A program made the translations under genes and the position numbers. Below the pieces are notes generated by a model, which saw only the letters and a list, made by a program, of their open reading frames with translations, was not told the origin of the DNA and made no database searches. A DNA stretch of 64,000 bases, taken from assembly GCA_000231825.2 (NCBI GenBank), contig JH720316.1, positions 623,778 to 687,777 of the forward strand, given 5' to 3'. The first letter of the stretch is position 1. Each line of letters opens with the position of its first letter. Positions 11,687 to 39,373 of the stretch are shown here, in pieces. Origin of the DNA: Tetrahymena elliotti 4EA. Lineage: Eukaryota; Ciliophora; Oligohymenophorea; Hymenostomatida; Tetrahymenidae.

Positions 11687-13856
11687 GCTGATCAAGTGAG
11701 ACCTCAAAATAAAAATATGAAAAACTAACAAACAAATAAACTCATGCTATTGATTGATTGATTAATTAATTACGCTAGGTAGTTCGTCATATTTTTATCT
11801 ATTTCTAAAAATTTTAAAAAAACCAAAAAACACCCTCTTAATAATTTACTAATATATTAATTTTCCCAAGTATAATGAATTATTCTCATCAATAACAATT
11901 TAAAAATCGAATTCTATTATAATATCAAACCTAATATATAAACCAAAGAAACTCCAATTCAACTCCATTTATTTATCTCCAATCAATCTTATGATGCATT
12001 CATTACACATAGTGATAAAACAAATAATGAAATTTGCAGCATTTATTACAAGTAAAACTCATCTACTCTATATTAATAAAATACTTATATGAATGAAACA
12101 GCAAAAATCTCAATTATTTCTTATTTAAGGAAATATTAAGAGCAGATAATAGCTTGAATTTTACATGAAATTTAGAAGGATTTTATTTGAATTTCCCAAG
12201 TCATCTTTTCTTTCAATTTCCCCAAAATAGCAAGAAGAGGGAAAACAAAGAAAGCGAGAAAGCAGATATTATGGTAAATAGATAGAACTAAAAAATAAAC
12301 TTTTAAATAAACTACTATTTAACTAGTGCAAGACAATTGTAAAAAATACTAATTATCTGTTGAGTGAACTAACTAGAAAAAGTGAAGAAAACAGAGAGAA
12401 GAAATCTACATAAATTATTAATATTAACAAAATAGCATCAAGCCAATCATTTAATTAATTAATAATTTAAAATTCGTAATAGTTTCTGATAAATTAATAA
12501 CAATTTATTTATGATTTCATTCAAATTCTCCTCTTATTTGATGATGAATCATAAAATATTACTCACTATTTCTCTTCCAAAACTCATAAAATTAAAATTC
12601 TTGCTCAAAATTAACTCTCTAATTCCTTTTTCTTTCTTCTTAGCCTTCTTACTATGACATTTCCTAATATGCATAGTGAAACTAAATAATCCATTTCAAT
12701 TAGTACTAAAAAAATACAAAAAGCACTTCAAATATTTTGTTCTAGCCATTTATAAAATTTTAAATCCCTCCATTAAAGCTAAAAAACTCGTAATATAATA
12801 TCCATACATTAGAAATAAATGACTAAGAAATATCATGAATCTATTCAAGAGATTCGATTAATAGGAGAAAAACCCAAACCCTAAAAGATTTCATGTAAAT
12901 AATTAAATAAAATATGGCCAAAACTATATATAAACATGGAGTAATTTTGATAGAAATCTAAAATAAACAATATATAATAATACCTACCATATCTTACTTT
13001 ATATTAAATAAAAATTTAAGTTATTAGTTGAAAAAACAAACAAACAATAAATACTAACTATTTTAAATCTAAATAGTAAGTAAATTGAATGAAGAATAAA
13101 AGCATTCATTATACAGAAAAGAAGAATTTATACTCTAATTATAATAATATATAAAAAAGTACTTTAAACCACTCTAAATTTTCTATCTATATAATTCATA
13201 TTGTATTAATTATACTTTATTGACTCTAATTATTTCATCAATAAAGATCCTTTTTTTATTTTTTTCAATTAATTAATTAATTGGTTAAATAAATTCATCA
13301 AATTACATTTAATTTTTCACATTCTATTATTTATTTCCTTATTATTTTACATATTCTGACAGTAAAAATTGTGTTATTGATTGTTAATTTATATTAAAAT
13401 TTGCAAATGAATCTGTTTGGTATATAAGGAAGTATTTTGATATTAAAAAAGTGATAATGCCATTTTAAGATTTTATTTTCAAGACAAGAATTTCACTAGA
13501 ACTCTTCTTGTAGATGTAGTGAACTTAAAATTTTCAGATCAATTTATTAGATCTGGTAATAGTCAAGATGTAATTTGTATTATAAAAATATTCCAAATAA
13601 TTAAGAATGTGATTCCAATTAATTACTAAGAATTTTTTTAATTTTGAATTTTGATGAAAATTATTTTGCTTTTTTGCCATAAATTTTTTGAAATTTGAGT
13701 AAATTTTAAGAATCAAAAAAAGGATAAGGAATGAATAAACAAACAATAAATTAACATATTTCTCTTATAAGCTGGAGTTGAAATAAATATTTGATAAATT
13801 GAGTACTTGAAATATTATTCAACTAAAAATTATCTATAAAATTAATACTCCCAATT

Positions 13857-13873
13857 TTGCCTTTATTAGGCAA
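13857..13873. other. Small perfect hairpin
   Basis: TTGCCT and AGGCAA form a 6-bp stem around the loop TTATT. It is isolated in spacer, has no following T-run typical of a known terminator, and its function is unknown. Confidence 0.4.
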
Positions 13874-16367
13874 GTTAGCTTACAAAATTTTAATGATATG
13901 AATTTCCTTTGTATTTATTTCAAATAATATTCATATTAGCTAAATAGGTATCAGTAGAAGTCTAATCATCAGCAACCTGTTCAAAAATTTGCATGTAGAG
14001 ACAGAAAATTGCAATCTATTCTGGTTTTAGAAATAGAAATATTAGAGAACAATAAAATCAGTAAATAGAAGTAAACAAACTTAAAAACAACGACTATATT
14101 TAAATAAAAGTAGAAGTTTTTTGTTTAAATTTTTGATTAAGAAATAAGCTGCTCACATAAGACTGTTTTTTACTGTGTAAAAAATGTACCATTATTTAAT
14201 TTCGTTTGATTTATTGGAAACGTCATCTAATTAATCGTATTATTTTATTAATTAATATAAAAGAAATTATTATATAAGGTTTTCATATTTTTAAATTCTT
14301 TTTTATGAATCCATCTTTCACTCTGAAAATTATCCTTCCATTTAAGTTTTCTATGTTACTCTTTTCCTTTTCTGTTCAGAAAAATCTATTCTGCTTTAAA
14401 TTTTTAAAAACTAAATAGAATTTCACCCAATCTTTTCAAATCATTAAGCAGCTAATTCTTTAATTGAATGAATGATTAGAATCAATATTTGTTGATTCAC
14501 TCGCTGCTTTAGAATTAAATTGATTTTTGATGTCTATTACTGTTTTTAATTTAAAGCCAAAATCATTATTGAAATTATTATTTCATAATAAAATAAATGA
14601 AAAATTTTTATTAAACATAGAAAAATTATAACAAACTGTATAATATCTATACATTTATTGGTTTATCTTGCTTTTATCTAAGACTGCCATTCAATTAATA
14701 TATCTCACAATTTAATTTCTAATATTTTTTCTTAATTAATTAAATTATTTCTAATTTATATTAAAAGTTTCATAGTTGTATTGCAGATATTATTTATTAT
14801 AAATATCTCTTCTCTATAGTTTTACAGACACCCAAAGCCATCTATTTAAATTTATAATCAAAATTTGAAAAATTCACTTTGAATTATTACCATTATAACA
14901 TAACTATTTTAAATTCATAACATCTCTAAAAATTCTAAATTGAATAACATAATCAACGATCTTAAAATGATCTGTTTAATTTTTATAAATTAGATAAATG
15001 AAAGAGTAGAGTCAATTACATTAGCTACAAAATATTTAAAACTCTAAAACCCTTTTTATATCATAAAAAGAAAAAATTTGAATTTAATTCTAAATAAATT
15101 TCCTCAAAAAAAATTAAAATTTTTCTATTATATTATAATTGAATGCTTAATCAATCAGCAGAGGAGACTTTAGGATAAATTAATATGTCAGAAAGAAAAA
15201 AGAGGGTATTTCCTTCCCATTCCTATTGAATAGCTAAGTTAACTCCTATTAATAAACTGATTATTTAATTTCTTTTTAGAAAGCTTCTGTTTGATCGTCA
15301 ATCAATTAATTACTTGACGCATCTTGAAATTAATTTCCGCTTCTTATCAGCATCATCATTATCAGTATTCTTTTCTGATAACAAAATAATACATACATAC
15401 ATACCTATTCTTAAAATTTAAAAATTTGATTTTAAAAATTAGAATATTAAAACTGACAAAAGCCTCTCCATTCAAATTCAAAATCTGATCTTAAAAATAA
15501 ATAATTAAAATATAAACAAACGATCTTAATTGAAGTTATTAGAAAGGAAAAAAGTAAATTATGTAATAGAAAACAATTTAATTCTAACAAATTATTTTGT
15601 CTATTTTTCTCCCAAAGAATTATTTAAACTTAATTCAAATAATTAAGAAGCATCATTATCATATTTTACTCTTGCGTTTTAATTCAAAATGTTAAAAATT
15701 GATTTAATAAAATTTTACAGTTTTTATTTTTTTTTTTTATTAAAATGATTTTGTCAATTTTATGTATTTAAGTTCAAAATATAAAGATAGAAAATGAATA
15801 AAATAATTTTTCAAAATTTTGCATTTAAAACTTAAAAAGAAAAAATAATTTGTATTATAAATCATAAAATTTTAATATGTTAATTTAAAATAAAAACAAT
15901 TTGCCTATGATAGGGATGGGATTTATTAAACTTTTGTAAAATGTATGGTTTCTACATTTAGTATTTTTCATTAAAATATGTTAGCTAGAGCACCCTCATT
16001 TTAAATTCAAACTGTAATTGAATAACTTGTTAAAATTGTATTCAAATTTCTAAATTTGTTGATGTTTAATAAAATTAAGGTAAGAGAAAAAACTATTTTT
16101 TGGCAGGATGATTTTGTGTTTAACTAAGATTTTAGAGTAATAACATTACAAAACTGGTTGTTATAAGACATTTAAAGTTTATCTTTCTCAAAATATACTT
16201 TAATTGATACAAAAAATTTTTTTGCAAGAAATTGAGAATTTTAATTATAAAATAAAAATCACTTAAATTTAAAGTATTTTTTAATTGTTTTATTTAAAAT
16301 ATTAATATTTCATCAAATAAATTGTTTTTAAAATGAATTTACCTTTTAATTTTTATGAAAAAGCATT

Positions 16368-16490
16368 AGAAAATAACCAATTTTAGATTTTTTAATTTAA
16401 AAAAATTAAAACTTATATCTATGAAAAAACATGAGAAAATAACAAATTTTAGATTTTTTAATTTAAAAAAGGTAAAACTTATATCATCAC
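16368..16490. repeat. Imperfect direct repeat, period 66 bp
   Basis: A unit starting AGAAAATAAC and containing TTTTAGATTTTTTAATTTAA recurs with a 66-bp offset (16368 and 16434) with a few substitutions. The shared ATGAAAAA..CAT lead-in before both copies extends the similarity. It lies in non-coding DNA. Confidence 0.75.
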
Positions 16491-17383
16491 AGTTAACACC
16501 TAAATTGTTTATTTACTAGTTTAAATTAAGAATGAACTGAATAAATTTAATATAAATTTCATGAGCTTTTCTTAAAATGATATTTTTAGTTTAACTTTAG
16601 AACTAATTTCAATTATTTGATTTTTAAATTAGGATAAAGTAAGTAGACTAGGTCTTAAAATTTAAACAATCCAATTAAATTATTCAATATGTTTTTTTAA
16701 ATAATATTTTATTTCATCCATTATAAAAATTCAAACTAACTCAAATTTCAAATTAATGATTTTTATTTTTGAAAAATGTAACTTTTTTTCATTTTAAAAT
16801 TTATCTTTATTTTTGAAAGATTTCATTAAATATTAAAATAAAGAAGTTTTCGAATTACTAAATTATTTCTTTCTTAAAATGTTTTCGTTTCTTACTCCAT
16901 TTCTCCATAATAAATTCATTATCATAAATTTAATCAAAATTAATTTTTGTGGGCTTTATGTATAACTATTTAATCAACATTTTTAGAAGCAAAAATATTC
17001 TATATTTTAGTTAATTTTTAATTTTAATTTTATTTTTAGATTGAATTAATTCGAATGTTAGTTAGAACAAACTATTTCACAATAAATTAAGTTAATTTAT
17101 TCTATAAAATAAATCAATTCAACAATCTTAATAAATCAAAATAAGAATAATTCTAAATTTTATAAGACCTGATTCTAAATCATAAGTAACATATATTGTA
17201 GTTTCTCTATTTAATATACAGTATTTTAAAATTAAAATAAATATTTCTAAAACAAATATTAGTTTCTTTATTATTTAATATCAAAAACTTAAATCTATTA
17301 ATTCAATTAATTAATCTATCTATGCATAAATTTAAAATATAATATTTTCAATTTGCTCATTCATTAATCAAAGAGGATAGCAA

Positions 17384-17525
17384 AAAGAAGCACTTCCAAA
17401 TAAGATTTCAAAGATTCAATTTTTAGTTTGATTTTTTATTTATTTAAAATTATCAAAGAAGCACTTCCAAATAAGATTTCAAAGATTCAATTTTTAGTTT
17501 GATTTTTTATTTATTTACAATTATC
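17384..17525. repeat. 71-bp tandem duplication
   Basis: Copies 17384-17454 and 17455-17525 both start AAAGAAGCACTTCCAAATAA and differ at about one base (AAAATTATC versus ACAATTATC). Near identity suggests a recent duplication. It lies about 500 bp upstream of the membrane-protein gene. Confidence 0.9.
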
Positions 17526-18049
17526 TAATAAATTTATTCAAAAAAAAAAGTAATCTATAATAAATTAAGTTATTTTATTCTATAAAATAATATTTATCCA
17601 CTATGAAAATTATTAAATTGAAAGGAAAGTAATAGTTAGAGCTAGGAAAATTTGTAATTTGGAAAATAACAAAAATTGAATTTCTCTAAAAATGAAATTA
17701 TGATGTATGGTGGATAATGAATTAAAAAGTGAAAGCTTACTATATCGGGAAATGTAAGTATATACAAAATACGAATGAGTGTGGTTTGTGAATGTTGTTA
17801 TGGATATTTTTAAGATTGCAATAATATAAACGAAAATATTATTTACTTGAAGAGATGTATATAAATAATTTATGAGGAATAATTGAGGGATATATTAATT
17901 GATTGATTAATTAGTTTATTTTAATAATACATATTTTCTTTCTTTTTCAAATAAGCAAAAAGCAGAAGCAGAATTTTCATATTGAAAAATCGAACAATAA
18001 AAGTAGTATAGAAAAGATAAAAGGAATAGATACCCATTGAATTAGCATC

Positions 18050-19183
18050 ATGGATTAAAGTGAATTATACTCATAAAACATAGAACAACCAAATAGTATT
18101 AATTAACCTGAAGATAGACCTGATTCTCTTTATTTTGAGAGAGAGCATAGTAATTCAACATATGGAACAAATGCAAATGCAATTTTTGGAAGTTCAATCA
18201 AAAAGATTTCTTCTAATATCCTACTTGATTCAGAGTTAGCTAAAAATTTTAGTGAAGATTTTAAAAATCTTTACAAAGAGGCTTGTCGCTAAACTGATAA
18301 TTATACAATCAGAGATGATAGACTTTAGGAAAGAATAAATATTCAAGGGAGAGTAGCTCGTTTTAACTTGTACATCAAGGCAGTTTTCGTGTCCTTTTTA
18401 CCAATTTTAATTACAGGATTTGAAACTTTTAGTGCTGTTAAATACATAACTGGTTGCACCCAAAAAGGAGTTGATTAGCCATTATCTGTATGTGTAAGTT
18501 GTAATGGAAACAGCTATACTTACGAAATAACAATGACTTACAATATTTTATTATATATTTTTTGGGTATTTGTAGTCGGAGCCTATTACTTTTTCTTCTT
18601 CTGCATGAAGAAAGAATCAAATCTAATTATGGGATTGTTTTCTTTCTAAATTAAAATCATAGGAAATACATTAGCAGCATTGAAATATCACTGGATAGGA
18701 TTCTCTTCATACACATTTTTGCTTTGTCTTTCAGTTATTCTAAACAAAATAGTGAGACTTTATGCTGACTAAGATAATCAAACTGTAAATTGTCTTAATG
18801 GCTAAAGTGTAAATCTTACTCTCACTGGGGATAACTACACTACTGCTTAATATGTCACTTCATTAATTTTAACCATTCTCTTTTCTGTCGAATCTTACAA
18901 AATGCTTATTAAACTTGCTGTAGAACCATCATATATTTACTTAAACTCTTAAAAAGTATTTCACACAAGCTACAGCTCTGATACAGCTTACATTATGTAA
19001 CAAATCTCTAAAATTACCAAAGAGCTTGAATATTCTAAGTTTGTTGAAGTTCTTTAGTAAACAGCAGCAGAAGCTTAAGTTAATTTTAAACTACCTTTTA
19101 TCAATGAATATGTAAGAGAAGCAATACTTCTAGTAACTGTTCTTAAAATCAACAGAGATAAACTCTATTTATAAGGACATTGA
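18050..19183 (+). CDS. Hypothetical four-helix membrane protein, 377 aa
   Basis: One exon runs from ATG at 18050 to TGA at 19181-19183. Four hydrophobic helices are visible: about residues 108-128, 164-186 (with the run YYFFFFCM), 216-236 and 269-290. The roughly 105-residue N-terminus is polar and probably cytosolic, so the TM1-TM2 and TM3-TM4 loops would face the lumen or outside. This fits three cysteines in the first loop (residues 136, 148, 151) and three N-glycosylation sequons in the second (N243, N255, N262). The C-terminal 85 residues (EPSYIYLNSQKVFHTSYSS onward) are soluble and partly helical. I do not recognise the family. A small ciliate-specific surface or endomembrane protein is the best description. 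Confidence 0.85.
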
Positions 19184-20187
19184 GATAATAAATAAATATT
19201 ATTTTATTTTGCTTTAAATTATTATTATTCAGTAATATTATGAAAATATTTTTCTATCAACTACTGAATAATTGATATTTTTGTTTTTCAAAAAACAAAT
19301 AAATAATGTATGTTAATTTTTTGTTTAATGTTTAGTAAAAAAAGATATACAATAATTAATTTATTTCCACAATATTAAAATATTTTCATTTTTTATGGAT
19401 ATTAATTAATAAATTTGTTATTCTAATTAACATTACCAAAATTAGAAAAGCTAATAATAAAAAAGATGATTATTTTTGTTAAATTTTTAGTAAAAATAGA
19501 AGTACAGAATTAATATTTGCACAATATTAGAAAATATTCCTTTAGATATTTTAATTGCTTAAAATAATCATTATTGAGTATCATGAAGACTCTTCTGTAA
19601 TTTATACAGTAATTAATTTTAAATTATTTCAAAGTATCAATTTTTTAAAACATTAGACAAGTAGATGTCAATTTTATGTAAAAATTTTAGGAAAAAAAGA
19701 AGAAATAAGATTTTTTTTGTAATTTATTGAGTAAAACTTTTTAGTTGTTTAAAAAATCAAAAATTGGAAACTTTAACTGAGTGTATTGTTAATAAATTTT
19801 TATTGTTTTTATTGATTTTGTTGATATAAAAGTAATAAGATACTGTTGATTATTAGGAATGAAAACAAAAGAGAAAAGAATAATTAATTACTTAATGACA
19901 TTATAATTAATTTGTATAGTAGATTACATGCTTCTAAGTAAAAAGATATACAAATACATTTTATGAAAATTTATTTAATTTAAAAGAAAATTATATATAT
20001 TTTATTGTTTTCTATGAATCAATCTTTATCAGCTCTTTAATTTTTATGTTTTTTATTTTATTTTTGAATGAGTTTGATTTTGCTAATTTTTTGTTTGTTG
20101 AAATCCAACTAAGATTTGGATCTGAACTTTGATTCAATATATAATGAATTAATTAATCTAATTCGTGAGTTTTGTTTTTCGTTTTGA
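19184..20187. other. Convergent AT-rich spacer
   Basis: About 1 kb lies between the 3' ends of the membrane-protein gene (+) and the dynein gene (-). It is A/T-rich with no coding signal and should contain both 3' untranslated regions. Confidence 0.6.
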
Positions 20188-35185
<14,998 letters not shown>

Positions 35186-37386
35186 GTATTGATTCCTCCT
35201 GTAGTTAATATTGTACAGTCAGTCAGTGTTTTATTTTTCTTTTTATTGACTTTTATACAAGGACTATCAATATATTATATTTTAATATAATAATTACAAT
35301 TCATAATACTCATGCAAAAATCCCTTTTTAATTTTAAATTTCCATTATATATCTCAACACATGCATAAAACAATCATGCATTCACTTATACAAACATCCC
35401 CTTTCATTCACAAATTAAATGTTAACAAACCTCTTTAAATATATATTTTATTATCAAAAGCATTCATTTTTACATGGAATTTATGAACATATTTAGATAT
35501 TTCATTTATTAATAAATTCATACATATTTCAATTAAATCAAGATAGGCCATTAATTCATATATATTTTCTTCAAATTGAAAAAGTTATATTTTAAAAGCT
35601 AAAGCATCTATTTATCTTTTTATGTATCAAGCAGCAATTGAATATTTAAATCGACAAACAATTTTTTAAAATTACACTAAATATTTGGTTGGTTTTATGT
35701 TTAAAATTTAAAATAAATATCAAACTTTATCTTCATTTAATATTAAAATAAATTGACTTCCATATTAATATTGAAAAATTGAGATTAAAATTCATATCAT
35801 TCACAAAAAACTTATTATTCCTGTATATATAAGAAATAATATTTCTGAGGTACTTCATAAACAAAAACGTGATAGTAAATATTGTTAAAACATTTCTTCT
35901 ACTATCCTGGGTAAAGTAAATATTCAAAATATTTTAAAATTATCAAAAAAAATAGGTTTTTTAAAGAAAAATTATCTTAAATATTTTGAAAGTTTTATAA
36001 ATTGAAAATAAAAAATTCAGCCAAACTTTACTTAGATCTTAATGATATAATTTATTTAATTTATTATAATAAATTACTAATCTAACTTTAACTTACATTT
36101 TTATATAGAAAAATACACCTTTTTTTTTATCAGAAAGAACTAAGAGTTGTTTTTGTTATAATAATTCTGATTTATTTCATATAGAAAAATAAAATATAAA
36201 AATAAATCATAAAACAACAATTTATTAACCTTCTGCATTGAAATAATTAAAAAATAAATATTAAGAATCTTGTCAATTAAGATTTAAAATTAAGCTTCTG
36301 TAATCAATATTTTTAAGATGATAGACTTTATTTTACAATAAAGATAATTGATTTTCTTAATGTATTTCAAAACGCTCTTACCAACATTCATTTTTGTTTA
36401 CTCCAGTATTAAGTTAATCTAATTGTTGGTAAGATAAAATCTTCTTTAAGATTAAGATTAAGAATAAAAATAAGAATCATTTATCAATATATATATTGTA
36501 TATCATCTCTGAATTAATTTTATTGAGGGTATTTATTTGAATTTATTTTATTATGAAAAATTCAATAAAATCATCTTTGGATCTAATTAATTAAATAAAC
36601 TCTAACAACAAAGTTTATTTTTCAAATATCATTTTTATAAGTTTAATTCTTTTTGCATTTTAAGTTAATATTAAATCTCATTTTTCTATAAAACTTCAAA
36701 TAAAAAATTTAAAGTTTGTAATATTTTATATTTTCTAAAAAATTATTGATTTATAAACTAACTAAAATCTATAATAATTATGTAGCTAAATTTTTTTAAG
36801 CTATATATTTAATTAATTAGGAGATGATGAAACAAATAAATGATTGCTAAATTATAAAAAGGAAATAAAATTTATTTTCAAATTTTTAGTGAGAGAAAAA
36901 TATATATTTCTGAAAGTTTTATATTTTTTTGAATGAATACTTTTATGGTAAACACTTTAAATTAAAATAATGCTTTTTTTATTGATTCAATTAATTATGG
37001 ATAAAATAGTAGAGGAGATGTGAGAAATGATGTACTAATTACCTTATATTTTTTATTAAATATTTGGCTAGATATTTATAGGAAATTAGTTAAGCATTTT
37101 TTTTAAATTAAGAAAAAATATTTTCGGTTCAATATTTTACAAAATAAGATAAAATGTAAATCAAATTATTAGCCTGTTGAGCTAAGTAAATAAATCAAGC
37201 TATATTTAAGCTAATAAATAATATTCATAATTTTATAGTAAGTGAATTAATATAAGTAGAAACTAGCCAGTTATTGCTTGGTTAATTTGTTTTAATTTTC
37301 TAAAATTTTCAAAAAAAACAAAAAATAAAAATTAGTAAAAAAAGAAAGAGAGAAACTTTTTGAAATAAAATAAAATTGGAGAATAA
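35186..37386. promoter_or_regulatory. 2.2-kb divergent spacer between dynein and HEN1
   Basis: The two genes are transcribed away from each other, so both promoters must lie here. The sequence is A/T-rich with no gene. A 10-bp inverted repeat (CTTACCAACA at 36377-36386, TGTTGGTAAG at 36424-36433) is the only structured element seen. Confidence 0.5.
36377..36433. repeat. 10-bp inverted repeat
   Basis: CTTACCAACA and TGTTGGTAAG are perfect reverse complements separated by 37 bp. They are GC-richer than the surrounding spacer. They could form a hairpin in RNA or be paired binding sites in the dynein/HEN1 promoter region. Confidence 0.6.
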
Positions 37387-39373
37387 ATGATAGAAGCTTA
37401 TGAAACTGATGTTTTTATGGATCCTATTGGCATGAAAGTTTGGGAAAAAAGGCACTAATATGTTGCTGCTAAGCTATAATCTCTAAATTGTAAAAGAGTA
37501 AGTTTTTATAGCTAATTGTTAATATGATTTTTTTCTTTTAATCTTTTATAATTTTTTATTCTAAATAAAGGTTTTGGATATGGGCACAAACACTTGTAAA
37601 TTAATTCAAAGGCTTTCTAGAAGTTTAGAGTTTATTTAGATTGTAAATGAAGATAATTTTTAAATCATTCAGCTTATTTTATTATGCTTAATATTTCTAG
37701 GATGGTATGGATATTGATGGTAAAGTCCTATAGACTCAAGGAATTTAGGTATGCACCTATTTTTTAATTTTATCATGTTTAAAATATTAAATTGATATAA
37801 ATATTTAAGAACGCAAAACCAGACATGATACAAACCTAATACGCCAGTATGAGAAATCAGTAGCTAGTTGTTAATTTATACTAGGGCAGTGCTTTGAACA
37901 AAATTTAGCATTTAAAAAATTAGAATTATGATGCTATTGTCTTAGTGGAGCTTATAGAACATTTGTAAGTAGAAGATGTTCCTTTGATAGAATAAAATTT
38001 ATTTGGATATTTAAGACCACAATTTGTGATTATTACAACACCTAATGCAGATTTCAATGTTTACTTTAACTTTGAGTAATTTCTATTTATCTTCAATCAA
38101 AATATTAAAATCATCTGTATTTATCTAAAGATAGCAAGGAGTTTTATTCAGAGATGATGACCACAAATTTGAATGGACGTAAAACTAGTTTTAATGCTGG
38201 GCCTTAAAGGTCTGCTAAAACTATGGTAAACATGAAAAAAGTCAAATAACTAAAGTAATTTTATTTTCAATCAAATTAGGATACAGAATATAAGAGCTCA
38301 CAGGAGTTGGAGAGCATAAAACAGAGGGAACTAAGAATGGATTTTGTACATAAATAGTAGTTTTTGAAAAAGATATAAAATTAGAATAATTTACTAACCC
38401 TCCTCAAATGTAAAAATTCAATTTCTTTTCATTAACAAAGTTCAATTTCATTATTTTTAACGAATTTAGATATCTCTAAGAAGGATAAATCCACTAAATT
38501 TGCTAATTACTTTATCCCTTTGAGAGTAAAGAATAATAATTCTAAAGAGAATTGATAGAAAGTATTAGGTAAATTATATCCATATATCCACTAATTTTTA
38601 ATTATAATTTTTATTTCAACTATTCAATAATTAAAATCATTTCTTTTATAAAAAATTAATCATAAAAATTTAATTCAGAATTAAAAATCAAAATAATCTC
38701 TAATTTGATTTGCCAATTTTTTTATTTCATGAATAAAACCCACAGATTTTTGAAAACCAAAATCAATATTTAATTATTTCTCAGTTTTTTTTAGACAAAA
38801 TTATTTTTTTTATTTAAAATATTCAAATAATTCTTTTGAAATATACTAATTGAAGAAATTTTAAAAAATGAAACATCTAAATATATTTAATAAATAAATA
38901 TTGATAAAATAAAATAAATTAGATATATTTTGCATACCTCTGATGACTAATATGAATTCAAAGATGGAGCTTATTATAATTTTACTACTTTATCAAGGAT
39001 TATGCAAAACTTTACTATATAAAATAATAAGTAAATACAGGGAGACTATTCTAAATTAAGTGCCTATATTCAAAGTATTCCTGAATTTTTGGTTCATGAA
39101 AATTAATATAACTTTTAAGAATCTGTAGTCTCTCTCAACTATTAAGCTTAAATGGAAAACGAAGAAAACGATGAACAGCTAGATATAGAATCAGATAATT
39201 TCAAAGTTCAAGATAATTTTTATTAGCTTTCAAACGATAACTGGTTCTCTACAAAAGACAATACATTTAGTTTTAATTCTACTCCAGATAATTAATTTTG
39301 TTAGAAGATTTAGTTCTCCTAGTAATAAATGGCTTTAGAAGAAATAGAAGTAGAAGATATCATAGATTACTGA
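37387..39373 (+). CDS. HEN1: Small RNA 3'-terminal 2'-O-methyltransferase HEN1
   Basis: Eight exons are proposed: 37387..37497, 37571..37642, 37701..37748, 37810..38075, 38131..38225, 38280..38409, 38470..38568 and 38923..39373, giving 423 aa with all phases consistent. The catalytic domain matches human HENMT1 closely: FMDPIGMKVWEKRHQYV, then IDGMDIDGKVLQTQG, ELIEHL, FGYLRPQFVIITTPNADFN, RDDDHKFEWTQNQF and GVGEHKTEG. The metal-binding set is complete (E124, E127, H128, H177). HEN1 adds a 2'-O-methyl group to the last nucleotide of small RNAs and protects them from decay. In Tetrahymena the enzyme acts on Piwi-bound scan RNAs that guide DNA elimination. The SAM-binding loop reads VLDMGTNTCKL instead of the usual D.GCG, so the second glycine is replaced by Asn44. 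The C-terminal 180 residues are Asn/Glu-rich and not conserved. The 38410-38469 intron could instead be read through in frame. Confidence 0.95.

Larger units (their letters stand above)
11687..18049. other. 6.4-kb AT-rich non-coding stretch
   Basis: No gene was recognised on either strand. The first few hundred bases are the 3' flank of the 351-aa gene. The rest is AT-rich spacer with an ACAT run at 15391-15404, a perfect 6-bp stem with 5-nt loop at 13857-13873, a 66-bp imperfect direct repeat around 16368-16490 and a 71-bp tandem duplication at 17384-17525. A CCCAAACCCT motif near 12873-12882 is a single occurrence and not a telomere. Confidence 0.6.

Noticed and set aside
12873..12882. CCCAAACCCT, telomere-like
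   Set aside because: Single occurrence, no tandem array, and not the ciliate CCCCAA unit.
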